NCBI RefSeq assembly: GCF_900113835.1
Contig: NZ_FOQV01000001.1
Coordinates: 372,001 to 436,000 of the forward strand
Reading direction: 5' to 3'
DNA length: 64,000 bases
Origin: Allobosea sp. OK403
GTDB taxonomy: Bacteria > Pseudomonadota > Alphaproteobacteria > Rhizobiales > Beijerinckiaceae
Shown: one piece after another, positions 36,411 to 43,960 of the stretch
Layout: each line of letters opens with the position of its first letter
Numbering within the stretch: position 1 is the stretch's first letter
The notes under the pieces: generated by a model
Database searches by the model: none
Seen by the model: the letters and a program-made list of their open reading frames with translations, nothing else
What the model was told of the DNA's origin: nothing
Made by a program: the position numbers and the translations under genes

Positions 36411-37417
36411 GTGCGCTCATCGTCAAGGCCTGCGGACCCGCGACCTCGATCCAGGATCGCGGCCGCTTCGGCTATCAGCGTTTCGGTGTCTCGCCTGCGG
36501 GCGCGATGGATCGCTTCCATCTGGCGGCGGCGAACCTGCTCGTGGCAGCCGAGGCCGGCGCCGCGGCGCTGGAGCTCGGCCCGGGCGGTGTCCGTTTGAC
36601 GGCCGAGGGCGACATCACGATCGCGCTTGCCGGTCCGGCTTGCACGCTTGAGGTCGATGGTCGCCAGGTCGCTCCCTTCACCGCGGTGCGCGTCACTGAC
36701 GGCGGCACAGTCGTGGCGCGCCCCGCGCCAGGTGCGGCCTATGCCTATCTCGGCGTAGAGGGTGGCATCGCGACCGCGCCGGACATGGGCAGCCATTCGA
36801 TGCATCGCCGCTCCGGTATCGGCGGCGAACCGCTCACGGTCGGCGCCCGTATTCCGGCCACGTCGGGCGGGCGCGACGCGGGGCTGCTCTGCCTGCCCGA
36901 GCGTCCCCGCGGCGAGACGGGGCCGATCCGCATCTTGCCCGGCCCGCAGGACGATCATTTCAGCGACGAGGCCTTGGCGATTCTGACCGGGGGCGGCTAC
37001 CGCCTCAGCGGACAGGCCGACCGGATGGGCGTGCGCCTGGACGGGCCGACGCTGCCGCATCGCGGCGGCTACAACATCGTCTCGGACGGCATCGTCGATG
37101 GCTCGATCCAGGTGCCGGGCGACGGCCGGCCGATCGTGCTGCTGCGCGACCGCCAGACCACCGGCGGCTACCCCAAGATCGCGACCATCATCAGCGCCGA
37201 TATCGGCGGCTTCGCGCAGATCCCGCCGGGAGAGCCTGTGTGTTTCGAGATTGTGACCTTCGAGCAGGCAATCGAGGCGGCGCGCGGGCTTCAGGCCATG
37301 ATCGAGGGCCTTGCCTCCGCGCTCGTCCCGCTGGCCGCACCGCTGACGAGCGAAAGGCTGCTCGCGCTCAACCTGATCGGCGGGGTCACCAGCGCGACGG
37401 AAGCACGTGGCGTTTGA
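36407..37417 (+). CDS. pxpC: 5-oxoprolinase subunit PxpC (KipA family)
   Basis: 336 residues. Typical starts and motifs: CGPATSIQDRGRFGYQRFGVSPAGAMDRFHLAAANLLV (shown across residues 7-44), PGGVRLTAEGDITIALAGP, and late SDGIVDGSIQVPGDGRPIVLLRDRQTTGGYPKIATI. It pairs with PxpB as the KipI-KipA complex and, with PxpA, opens 5-oxoproline using ATP. ATGA overlap with pxpB shows translational coupling. It ends only 3 bases from the convergent pxpA. Confidence 0.92.
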   Translation: MSALIVKACGPATSIQDRGRFGYQRFGVSPAGAMDRFHLAAANLLVAAEAGAAALELGPGGVRLTAEGDITIALAGPACTLEVDGRQVAPFTAVRVTDGGTVVARPAPGAAYAYLGVEGGIATAPDMGSHSMHRRSGIGGEPLTVGARIPATSGGRDAGLLCLPERPRGETGPIRILPGPQDDHFSDEALAILTGGGYRLSGQADRMGVRLDGPTLPHRGGYNIVSDGIVDGSIQVPGDGRPIVLLRDRQTTGGYPKIATIISADIGGFAQIPPGEPVCFEIVTFEQAIEAARGLQAMIEGLASALVPLAAPLTSERLLALNLIGGVTSATEARGV

Positions 37418-37420
37418 GGG

Positions 37421-38185
37421 TCAGGATGCGGTGTGGCGCGCCACCGTCACACCCGCCGCTTCGAGCTTGTCGCGCAGTGTGCGGGCGAGGGCGACGGCAT
37501 GGGGATTATCGCCATGCACGCAGATCGAATCGATGCCGACCCTGAGCGTCTTGCCGGTCACCGACACGACCGCGCCGGCATCGAGCATGCGCATGACATG
37601 CCGGCACGCCTCTTCGGGATCATGGATCACCGCACCGGGCTTGGCGCGATCCGTCAGGTTGAAGCTGTCATCATAGGTCCGGTCGGCATAGATCTCCCGG
37701 AAATAGGCCAGGCCGAGCTTTTCGGCCGCCCGTTCCGTCGCCATCCCCGGCATCACCAGAAAGAGCGCGTCGGGGTCGGCCGCCTTGATGCCGCGTGCGA
37801 CGGCGAGCGCCAGCGCATCGTCGTCGTTGCAGATGTTGCCGAGCGCGCCATGCGTCTTCACATGGGTCATCGGATAGTCGGTCAGCACTGCTACCGCTTT
37901 GAACGCGCCGACCTGATAGGCGACAAGGTTCTCGACCTCCCGCTCGGTCAGGCCCGGTAGGCGGCGTCGGCCGAAGCCGATCAGATCGGCAAAGCCGGGA
38001 TGGGCGCCGATCGCGACATGCTTGTCGCGCGCGAGCTCGGCGGTCTTTCGCATGATCTCGGGGTCGCCGGCATGAAAACCGCATGCGACATTGGCCGTGG
38101 TGACGATGTCGAACATCGCCGCGTCGTCCCCCATGGTCCAGGGACCGAAGCTTTCGCCGACATCCGCGTTGAGATCGATGTTCAT
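37421..38185 (-). CDS. pxpA: 5-oxoprolinase subunit PxpA (LamB/YcsF family)
   Basis: 254 residues. N-terminal MNIDLNADVGESFGPW, then ANVACGFHAGDP, AIGAHPGFADLIGFGRR, VKTHGALGN and a C-terminal GIDSICVHGDNPHA are diagnostic of the family. It is the hydrolytic subunit of the PxpABC oxoprolinase. Unusually, it is transcribed towards pxpBC from its own promoter region instead of within the same operon, so the three subunits come from two convergent transcripts whose stops are 3 bases apart. Confidence 0.93.
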   Translation of the reverse strand: MNIDLNADVGESFGPWTMGDDAAMFDIVTTANVACGFHAGDPEIMRKTAELARDKHVAIGAHPGFADLIGFGRRRLPGLTEREVENLVAYQVGAFKAVAVLTDYPMTHVKTHGALGNICNDDDALALAVARGIKAADPDALFLVMPGMATERAAEKLGLAYFREIYADRTYDDSFNLTDRAKPGAVIHDPEEACRHVMRMLDAGAVVSVTGKTLRVGIDSICVHGDNPHAVALARTLRDKLEAAGVTVARHTAS

Positions 38186-38634
38186 CCGAGATCCTGAAGC
38201 GCTGAGACCGAGCCTTAGAGCACGCGGCGATCATGTTGTGCTGCAACCTGATCGGATAACGCGCTCTCTATCACATAATCAGAGCCGGATCCGACCTGAT
38301 CGGATCCGGCTCTTGGGACCGCAGGGCCAATGCGCGAGCCGCAGGGCGGCTGGCCTGGAGCGGCCGGACGCTGCGCGAGCATCTCGGATTCGCGCGCGCC
38401 GTCCATCCCGCCCAAGCGAAAGCATTGGCTCTGTTGGGGCGAGACCAAGAGGTCGTTCCGGCATCGGGCGCCTCCCGGACAGCGTAACCCCGCTCTAGCA
38501 CCCACGCCCCGCGAATTAAGGCCGGGAATCTTAGGATTTATTCAACCTTGAAGGCAGATGCTCTCCAGGAGGCTTCGACAGGAGCCAAAATTATGTGAGC
38601 TGGGTCGAAACTGGCTCTGAGCCGAGTGTATCCT
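38186..38634. other. Intergenic gap with repeats and a hairpin; no confident gene
   Basis: 449 bases between divergent pxpA and the GGDEF-EAL gene. At 38215-38267 lies a TTAGAGCACG...GCGCTCT element of the dispersed repeat family. AGAGCCGGATCCGA (38281-38294) and its exact complement (38300-38313) form a 14-bp hairpin with loop CCTGA and no T-run. From about 38332 to 38487 one plus-strand frame gives a protein-like string ending EVVPASGASRTA before a TAA, without a start or RBS, possibly a decayed gene end. The remainder presumably holds the two promoters; none is clear. Confidence 0.55.
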
Positions 38635-40611
38635 ATGTCCAGAAGCACAAATAATGTTGCTGAGGCAGCACGGCTCCCCGAAGATCAGGATACGATGAAT
38701 GCCCAGCTGGTCGCGGCGCTCTACGCCACGCCCGGGCCTATTCTTGTCGGTTCGATCACGGTTACCATCGTCATGCTGGGAGCGGGCCTGCTCGCTGGCC
38801 ATGATCTCGTGTTCTATGGCCTGGCCATCCTGATGGCTTGCCTCGGATTGTTCCGGTTTGCGTCCCACAGGCTATATGAGCGGGCTCAAGCCGTAGCCGG
38901 CGCACCCTTCGATGCGGCCCGCTTCGAGCGGCTTGCGATGATCGGAGCCTGGGGAACGGCCACGCTCATCGCCGGATTCAGCTGCTACGCCCTGTGGCGC
39001 TATCCGAGCCAGCCGGTCGCCGTTCTGGCGATCGCGCAATCGATCGGCTATCTGGCGGGGATATCGGGGCGCAACACCTCGCGCCCCTTGATCACGAAGA
39101 TCCAGGTCCTGATCTCCGGCGCCCCTTTCACCGTCGCATTGGCCGCGACCTTGGAGCCGGCCTATGTCATGATAGCGCTGACGGTCGCGCTGACGACGAT
39201 TCTGACCTTCTCCAGCACGCAGATCATTCACGAGATGTTCGTGTCGCGCCATCGCACGATGGAGGAGCTCGAGATCCTGGCCAATCGCGACACGCTGACG
39301 AATCTGGACAACCGGCGCTCGATTCTGCTCAAGATCGAGAACCAGCTGGCACGCAAACAAGATACCGCGCTCTTGTCCGTCGATGTCGATGACTTCAAAA
39401 GCATCAACGACACCTATGGGCATGATGTCGGGGACGCATTGCTGCTCTCGATCAGCGAAACCCTGGCGTCTTGCCTTGGCTCTGGCGATATCGCGGCGCG
39501 GATGGGCGGCGACGAGTTCATGATCGTCACGTCGCGCGGGAGCACTGGGGCAGTCGAGCTTGCGCGCCGTATCCTGACGCGGATCGGCTCCCAGAGGCGG
39601 ATCAAGGGACGCAGCATCGCCGCGACCGTCAGCGTCGGCATCGTCGTTGCCGAGGCTGGCCTGGCTGTCGAACAAGCCCTCAAGCGTGCCGACATCGCAC
39701 TCTACAAGGCCAAATCGGATGGCCGGAACCATTTGGTCGTCTATACGCCGCAGCTGAGCGTCGAGCACGATGAGCACCTGGCCTTCGAGGTCGATCTACG
39801 GGACGCGATCCGCGCCGGGCAATTCCAGCTCGTCTACCAGCCGATCTACAACCCTCGCTCCGGCAGCGTCACGCTGGTCGAGGCGCTGCTGCGCTGGGAT
39901 CATCCGCGGCGCGGGGTGGTCAGCCCCGCGGCCTTCGTTCCCGTGGCCGAGCGCACCGGCTTGATCAAGGTGCTGGGGACATGGGCGATCGAAACCGCAG
40001 TGCGCACCGCCCTGGCCTGGCCGCGCAATGTCGGCGTCAGCGTCAACGTCTCCGCGCGGCAGTTCGAGAGCGATCACGACCTCGTCGCGATCGTCGCCGC
40101 CATCCTGCGCAAGTCGGGCCTGCCGCCGCGCCGCCTGACGCTCGAGATCACCGAATCGACGCTCATCGAGGACGCGCCGCACATCATCGAGAGCTTGAAA
40201 AAGCTGCGAGCCATGGGCGTCAGGATCGCGCTCGACGATTTCGGGACCGGATACTCGTCCCTGAGCTATCTGGCCAAACTGCCGATCGACATCATCAAGA
40301 TCGACAAGACCTTCAGCCACGAGATCGATTCGTCGGTCAAGGTGAACGCGCTGATGACCGCGATCACGGACCTGGCTCATAAGCTTGGGCTGTCGATCAT
40401 CGTCGAGGGCATCGAAACGGCGGCGCAGCTTGCCGTGATGCGCCGTTTCAGCTTGCATGGGATACAGGGATTCATCCTCGCGAAACCGATGTCCGACGAG
40501 GCTTTGCTCGCCATCATCAAGGATCGCGTGGCCTCCGACAGGATGAGCCTTGTCGGAAACCTCACGGCGCCTGCTGCGGTTGCCGTGAGGAAGCGGCCAG
40601 AAGTTGCTTGA
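38635..40611 (+). CDS. Membrane GGDEF-EAL cyclic-di-GMP protein
   Basis: About 658 residues. The N-terminal 170 residues hold several hydrophobic segments (ILVGSITVTIVMLGAGLLAG, LVFYGLAILMACLGLF, LIAGFSCYALW, VMIALTVALTTILTF), so it is an inner-membrane sensor. Then comes an intact GGDEF domain (MGGDEFMIV at about 290, with SVDVDDFKSINDTYGH before it) and an EAL domain (TLVEALLRWDHP at about 415, LEITESTLIED, LDDFGTGYSSLSYL, IIVEGIET). Both cyclase and phosphodiesterase motifs look complete. A start at 38695 (AGGA upstream) is possible. The ligand sensed is unknown. Its stop overlaps a possible TTG start of the next gene. Confidence 0.9.
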   Translation: MSRSTNNVAEAARLPEDQDTMNAQLVAALYATPGPILVGSITVTIVMLGAGLLAGHDLVFYGLAILMACLGLFRFASHRLYERAQAVAGAPFDAARFERLAMIGAWGTATLIAGFSCYALWRYPSQPVAVLAIAQSIGYLAGISGRNTSRPLITKIQVLISGAPFTVALAATLEPAYVMIALTVALTTILTFSSTQIIHEMFVSRHRTMEELEILANRDTLTNLDNRRSILLKIENQLARKQDTALLSVDVDDFKSINDTYGHDVGDALLLSISETLASCLGSGDIAARMGGDEFMIVTSRGSTGAVELARRILTRIGSQRRIKGRSIAATVSVGIVVAEAGLAVEQALKRADIALYKAKSDGRNHLVVYTPQLSVEHDEHLAFEVDLRDAIRAGQFQLVYQPIYNPRSGSVTLVEALLRWDHPRRGVVSPAAFVPVAERTGLIKVLGTWAIETAVRTALAWPRNVGVSVNVSARQFESDHDLVAIVAAILRKSGLPPRRLTLEITESTLIEDAPHIIESLKKLRAMGVRIALDDFGTGYSSLSYLAKLPIDIIKIDKTFSHEIDSSVKVNALMTAITDLAHKLGLSIIVEGIETAAQLAVMRRFSLHGIQGFILAKPMSDEALLAIIKDRVASDRMSLVGNLTAPAAVAVRKRPEVA

Positions 40612-40649
40612 GCGTCCCCGCGGTAATAGAGCCGGAACGGGAGCGCGCC

Positions 40650-41657
40650 ATGCAGAGGCCGAACTATCCGAGCGGCAAGGACCTGCTTGGCGCCGATTCC
40701 GTATCGCGCGACGATCTCGATGATATCCTCGCGCGCGCCGAGCGCCTCTTGGCGGAAGAGAATGAAGAGGATACGCCCGGCGACCAGCCGGGCCGGCTTC
40801 ATCTCATAAGGCGGCGGCCAAAGGTGATCGCGACCCTGTTCGACCAGCGCAGCACACGGACGCGGCTGGGCTTTCAGGCCGCGGCCTTGCGCCTGGGTCA
40901 CCAATCGCTCGACGTTTACGATACCGATCGCAGCCGGATGGGCAGCGCGACGGGCGAAACGCTCGACGATCATATCCGCACCGTCGAGGCCTATAGCGAC
41001 CTGATCGTGGTGCGCTCGCATACCGAGAGCCTGCCATATCAGGTTGGGCGGTTGAGCTATCTGCCGGTCATTAATGCCGGCAACGGTGCTGACGAGCACC
41101 CGACCCAGGCTTTGATCGATCTCTTCGCCATCCACAAATTGCGCGGGGACGTCAAAGACCTGTCGATTGCCTTGTCGAGCGATACGCGTGCACGCTTTGC
41201 CCTGTCCTTCGTGAAAATGCTGCGCCTCTCGCCGCCCCGGCGCTTCACGCTTTGCTCCCTGCCGGGCGTGCCGATCAATCCGCCGATGCGCGAAGCCATT
41301 GCTCTGCTGGCGAGCCTGGGCTGCAAGGTCTCCTTCGTTCATGACGTCAGGGACACTCTGGACCATGACGTCCTGATCATTCAGATGCAGGATATGAGCC
41401 GCTTCGCGCACGCGTCTCTGGGGAGCGAAGCCGTCGACAAGGAAACCGAGACCGAACCCTTCACGCTGACCGCCAAGAAGATTCTCGATGCGAAATCCGA
41501 CACCCTGATCCTGAACCCCCTCCCGCGTTTCTCCGAGCTGGACGTGTCATGCGACGCGTTGCCGAATGCGGGCTATTTTCGACAGGTCAAATTGTCCTTG
41601 CCGGTGAGGATGGCCATCCTGGAGCGAATGCTTCTGGGTATTCCATGGACTGGTTGA
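40650..41657 (+). CDS. Aspartate/ornithine carbamoyltransferase-family paralogue
   Basis: 335 residues. Carbamoyl-phosphate motifs are present: STRTR (68-72), HPTQ (150-153, within INAGNGADEHPTQALIDLFAI) and NPLPR near the C-terminus. By hand alignment to E. coli PyrB, the 80s-loop KGE is TGE (101-103), so the active-site Lys84 is Thr. The aspartate-binding RVQ segment reads MQD, and HPLPR is NPLPR. It is therefore probably a transcarbamoylase for another amine or a non-catalytic relative, not the pyrimidine enzyme. The ATG at 40650 has GGGAG upstream; a TTG at 40608 overlaps the previous stop. The next gene starts 13 bases before its end. Confidence 0.78.
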   Translation: MQRPNYPSGKDLLGADSVSRDDLDDILARAERLLAEENEEDTPGDQPGRLHLIRRRPKVIATLFDQRSTRTRLGFQAAALRLGHQSLDVYDTDRSRMGSATGETLDDHIRTVEAYSDLIVVRSHTESLPYQVGRLSYLPVINAGNGADEHPTQALIDLFAIHKLRGDVKDLSIALSSDTRARFALSFVKMLRLSPPRRFTLCSLPGVPINPPMREAIALLASLGCKVSFVHDVRDTLDHDVLIIQMQDMSRFAHASLGSEAVDKETETEPFTLTAKKILDAKSDTLILNPLPRFSELDVSCDALPNAGYFRQVKLSLPVRMAILERMLLGIPWTG

Positions 41658-42562
41658 AGCGCCGTTTCCTGGCATTCTCGGTTTGGATGCTGGCCTATTT
41701 CCTGGCCTATATCGCCGTGGCGATAGCCATTCGCTATCTGTCGCATTCCTTCCGCATCGTCGAGATCGCGGCGATCCGCTCCGCCGGCTCGCTCATCCTC
41801 GCCGGATTCTTCGTTTTCAGAAGCAAGCCGGCCCTGCACCAACTGGCTGGCATGCAGTTCGGCTATCATATCCAGCGCAGCCTGATTCATCTGATCGGGT
41901 CCTTGGCGCTGATCTGGAGCCTGGCCAATCTTCCCCTGGGATTCATCGCGACGATCGAGTTCTCGGGACCGCTCTTCGCGGCGCTGCTGGGCCTCGTCGT
42001 CGCGGGCTTGATCCCGGGGCCCGTCGCCTGCCTGGGATTGTCGCTCATCGCCGTTGGAAGCGCCTATCTGCTGTTCTCGCAGGGCGTGTGGCATGATCCG
42101 CGCCTGCTGATCCCGGTCGGTGCAGTCGCTCTGCTGACGGTCACAAATTTGATGCTGGTCCGGCTGGCCGAGAGCAAGAGCGTTGTCCTGATCGTGTTCG
42201 TCATGCATGCCGTGCAGCTTCCGGTCTATCTGTGCGCCCTCTTCATCGGCCTCGATGCGGGGGGGGCCGCCCAGTCCCGCGACCTCCATATCGAGGACGT
42301 GCTCGGCGTTTCGCTGGCGGTTGCTGTGCTGATGCTTGCCGGTTTCGTCACGCAGACGGCGCTCGCGAATGCGTCGCGTCATGGCTCCGCGCTGCAGCTC
42401 TGCGCCGCCGACACGCTGCGCGTGCCGTTCCTGACGCTCATCGGCTATGTCGTCTTCAAGGAGATGCTGAGCGAGAGCATCGTCCTGCCCGGATTGCTCG
42501 TCGTGGCGGGAGCGATCATCACCAGCCTGCCGCAGCCGCGCGTTCAAAGCCAGACGAGCTAA
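41645..42562 (+). CDS. DMT-superfamily (EamA) transporter
   Basis: 305 residues with about ten hydrophobic segments, the size and pattern of EamA/RhaT-type drug/metabolite transporters made of two five-helix halves (first half with ALIWSLANLPLGFIATIEFSGPLFAALLGLVV; second half with LQLCAADTLRVPFLTLIGYVVFKEMLSESIVLPGLLVVAGAII). It probably exports a small metabolite. The ATG at 41645 overlaps the end of the carbamoyltransferase-like gene, so the two are coupled and may share a substrate. It ends 75 bases before the TPP riboswitch of the next unit. Confidence 0.85.
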   Translation: MDWLKRRFLAFSVWMLAYFLAYIAVAIAIRYLSHSFRIVEIAAIRSAGSLILAGFFVFRSKPALHQLAGMQFGYHIQRSLIHLIGSLALIWSLANLPLGFIATIEFSGPLFAALLGLVVAGLIPGPVACLGLSLIAVGSAYLLFSQGVWHDPRLLIPVGAVALLTVTNLMLVRLAESKSVVLIVFVMHAVQLPVYLCALFIGLDAGGAAQSRDLHIEDVLGVSLAVAVLMLAGFVTQTALANASRHGSALQLCAADTLRVPFLTLIGYVVFKEMLSESIVLPGLLVVAGAIITSLPQPRVQSQTS

Positions 42563-42637
42563 GGTCAGGCCGCGATAGTGAGCTGCCGCCATGTCACATT
42601 CTTGACATGGCCGCGCTGCCGCCGTCATGGTGCGGCC

Positions 42638-42751
42638 GTTCCCAGGGGGGCCTCGCTAGGAGGCTGAGATTCCGCCGGCTCGAACCCGTTTCGAGCAACG
42701 CGGTGACCCTCCGAACCTGATCCGGCTCATACCGGCGTAGGGATGCGGGAC
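42638..42751 (+). promoter_or_regulatory. TPP riboswitch (THI element)
   Basis: Conserved aptamer blocks occur in order: GGCTGAGAT (42662-42670); an extended P3 arm with the hairpin GCTCGAA CCCG TTTCGAGC; GTGACCCTCCGAACCTGAT (42703-42721); and CCGG CTCATA CCGG CGTAGGGAT. This matches the CUGAGA / ACCCUU-GAACCUGAUC / GCGUAGGGA consensus of thiamine-pyrophosphate aptamers. P1 may close between TTCCC (42639-42643) and GGGA near 42747-42750. A terminator-like hairpin follows at once, so TPP should switch off the downstream LuxE/LuxC/ABC/SDR operon by premature termination. The call is secure from primary motifs; exact ends are approximate. Confidence 0.93.
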
Positions 42752-42754
42752 ATT

Positions 42755-42775
42755 GGGTGGCAAGCCGCCCCTTTT
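42755..42775 (+). terminator. Riboswitch expression-platform terminator
   Basis: GGGTGG (42755-42760), loop CAAG and CCGCCC (42765-42770), then CTTTT form a short intrinsic-terminator-like hairpin 4 bases after the aptamer. It is well placed to act as the off switch. The leader from here to the first start codon is about 80 bases. Confidence 0.6.
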
Positions 42776-42856
42776 CCATGCTCGCGCCATTGGCCGGACA
42801 GCGGGTCGCGGACCGGAAACGTGCCGGATTGCGCCTTGATGTCTCGGAAGGTGTGC

Positions 42857-43960
42857 ATGGACGTGACGGAAGCGCAGATCATTGCGGCCCTGCTGGAGTT
42901 CTTCGACAGGGAAGAAGTGACGGACGAGGATTTCGACCGGCTGGCGCAGCGCATCTTCGCCTATCAGTTCGAGAACAATCAGCCCTATCGCCGCTTCGCC
43001 GCGGCGAGAGGCAGGACGCCGCTTTCCGTCCGGAGCTGGCGCGACATTCCCGCCGTTCCGATCGACGCATTCAAGGATCTGACGCTGAGCTGCCGCCCCA
43101 CGGAGGGGATCGAGCACGTCTTCATGACGAGCGGCACGACCCGCGGCGGGCAGCGGGGACGCAGCTATCACCCGACGCTGGCCGTCTATGACCGCTCGAT
43201 GATCCTGAACTTCCGGCAGCGCTTCATGCAGGGGCGGAACAGGATGCAGGGGCTGGACCGGATTCGCATGGGTATTCTGTTCCCCGACGAGCAGGCGATG
43301 CCGAATTCCTCGCTGGCGCATTACCTCGCTCTGGCGCGGCGCGAATGCGGGACGCCCGACAGCGAAGGCTTCATCGACGGGGCGGGCCTCGCCACCGCGC
43401 GCCTGCTCGCGACGCTGGAGCGCGCCGAGGCTGGCGAGGAGCCTTATGCGCTGCTGGGCGCCAGCTACAGCTTCGTGCATCTGCTCGACGAACTGCAGCG
43501 GCAGGGCCGGCGCTTTGCGCTGCCGCCGGGCAGCCGCATCCTCGACACTGGAGGCTTCAAGGGGCAGTCGCGCGAATTGGCGGCGGACGAGTTCTACGAC
43601 GCTCTGTCGGCTGCGCTCGGCGTGCCCCGGGATCGCTGCATCAACATGTACGGCATGACCGAGCTCAGCACCCAGTTCTACGATTGGGGCAATGAGACCT
43701 GCCCGCCGGTGAAGTCGGGCCCGCACTGGATCCGCAGCAGGGTGGTGAACCCGCTGACGGGGCAGGATCTGCCCGCAGGCGAGACAGGCGTCCTGGTCCA
43801 TCACGATCTCGCCCATTTCAATTCGGTCTCGGCGATCCTGACCGAGGATGCCGGCGTCGTCGTCCCCGGCGGCTTCCGCCTGTTGGGCCGCGTCGATGGC
43901 GCCGATTCCAAGGGCTGCTCCGTGGCGGTCGAGGAATTCCTGAAAGCGGCTCGTGGCTGA
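42857..43960 (+). CDS. LuxE-like acyl-protein synthetase
   Basis: 367 residues, family of LuxE (378 in Vibrio). It activates a carboxylic acid with ATP to an acyl-adenylate and moves the acyl group to its own cysteine. Visible: adenylate-forming loop TSGTTRGGQRGRS (91-103), YGMTE motif (265-269), and Cys354 in SKGCSVAVEE, 13 residues from the C-terminus, where LuxE carries its acyl-accepting Cys (Cys364). The ATG at 42857 has GGAAGG 5 bases upstream. It is the first gene after the TPP riboswitch and overlaps the LuxC-like gene, so the acid it handles is probably thiamine-related rather than a fatty acid. That last step is inference. Confidence 0.85.
   Translation: MDVTEAQIIAALLEFFDREEVTDEDFDRLAQRIFAYQFENNQPYRRFAAARGRTPLSVRSWRDIPAVPIDAFKDLTLSCRPTEGIEHVFMTSGTTRGGQRGRSYHPTLAVYDRSMILNFRQRFMQGRNRMQGLDRIRMGILFPDEQAMPNSSLAHYLALARRECGTPDSEGFIDGAGLATARLLATLERAEAGEEPYALLGASYSFVHLLDELQRQGRRFALPPGSRILDTGGFKGQSRELAADEFYDALSAALGVPRDRCINMYGMTELSTQFYDWGNETCPPVKSGPHWIRSRVVNPLTGQDLPAGETGVLVHHDLAHFNSVSAILTEDAGVVVPGGFRLLGRVDGADSKGCSVAVEEFLKAARG

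Noticed and set aside
38281..38313. Rho-independent terminator
   Set aside because: A perfect hairpin but no T-run on either strand, and it lies between divergent starts; kept only as a structural element.
40650..41657. Housekeeping aspartate carbamoyltransferase pyrB
   Set aside because: Lys84, the RVQ segment and the first residue of HPLPR are changed, and no pyrimidine gene is adjacent.
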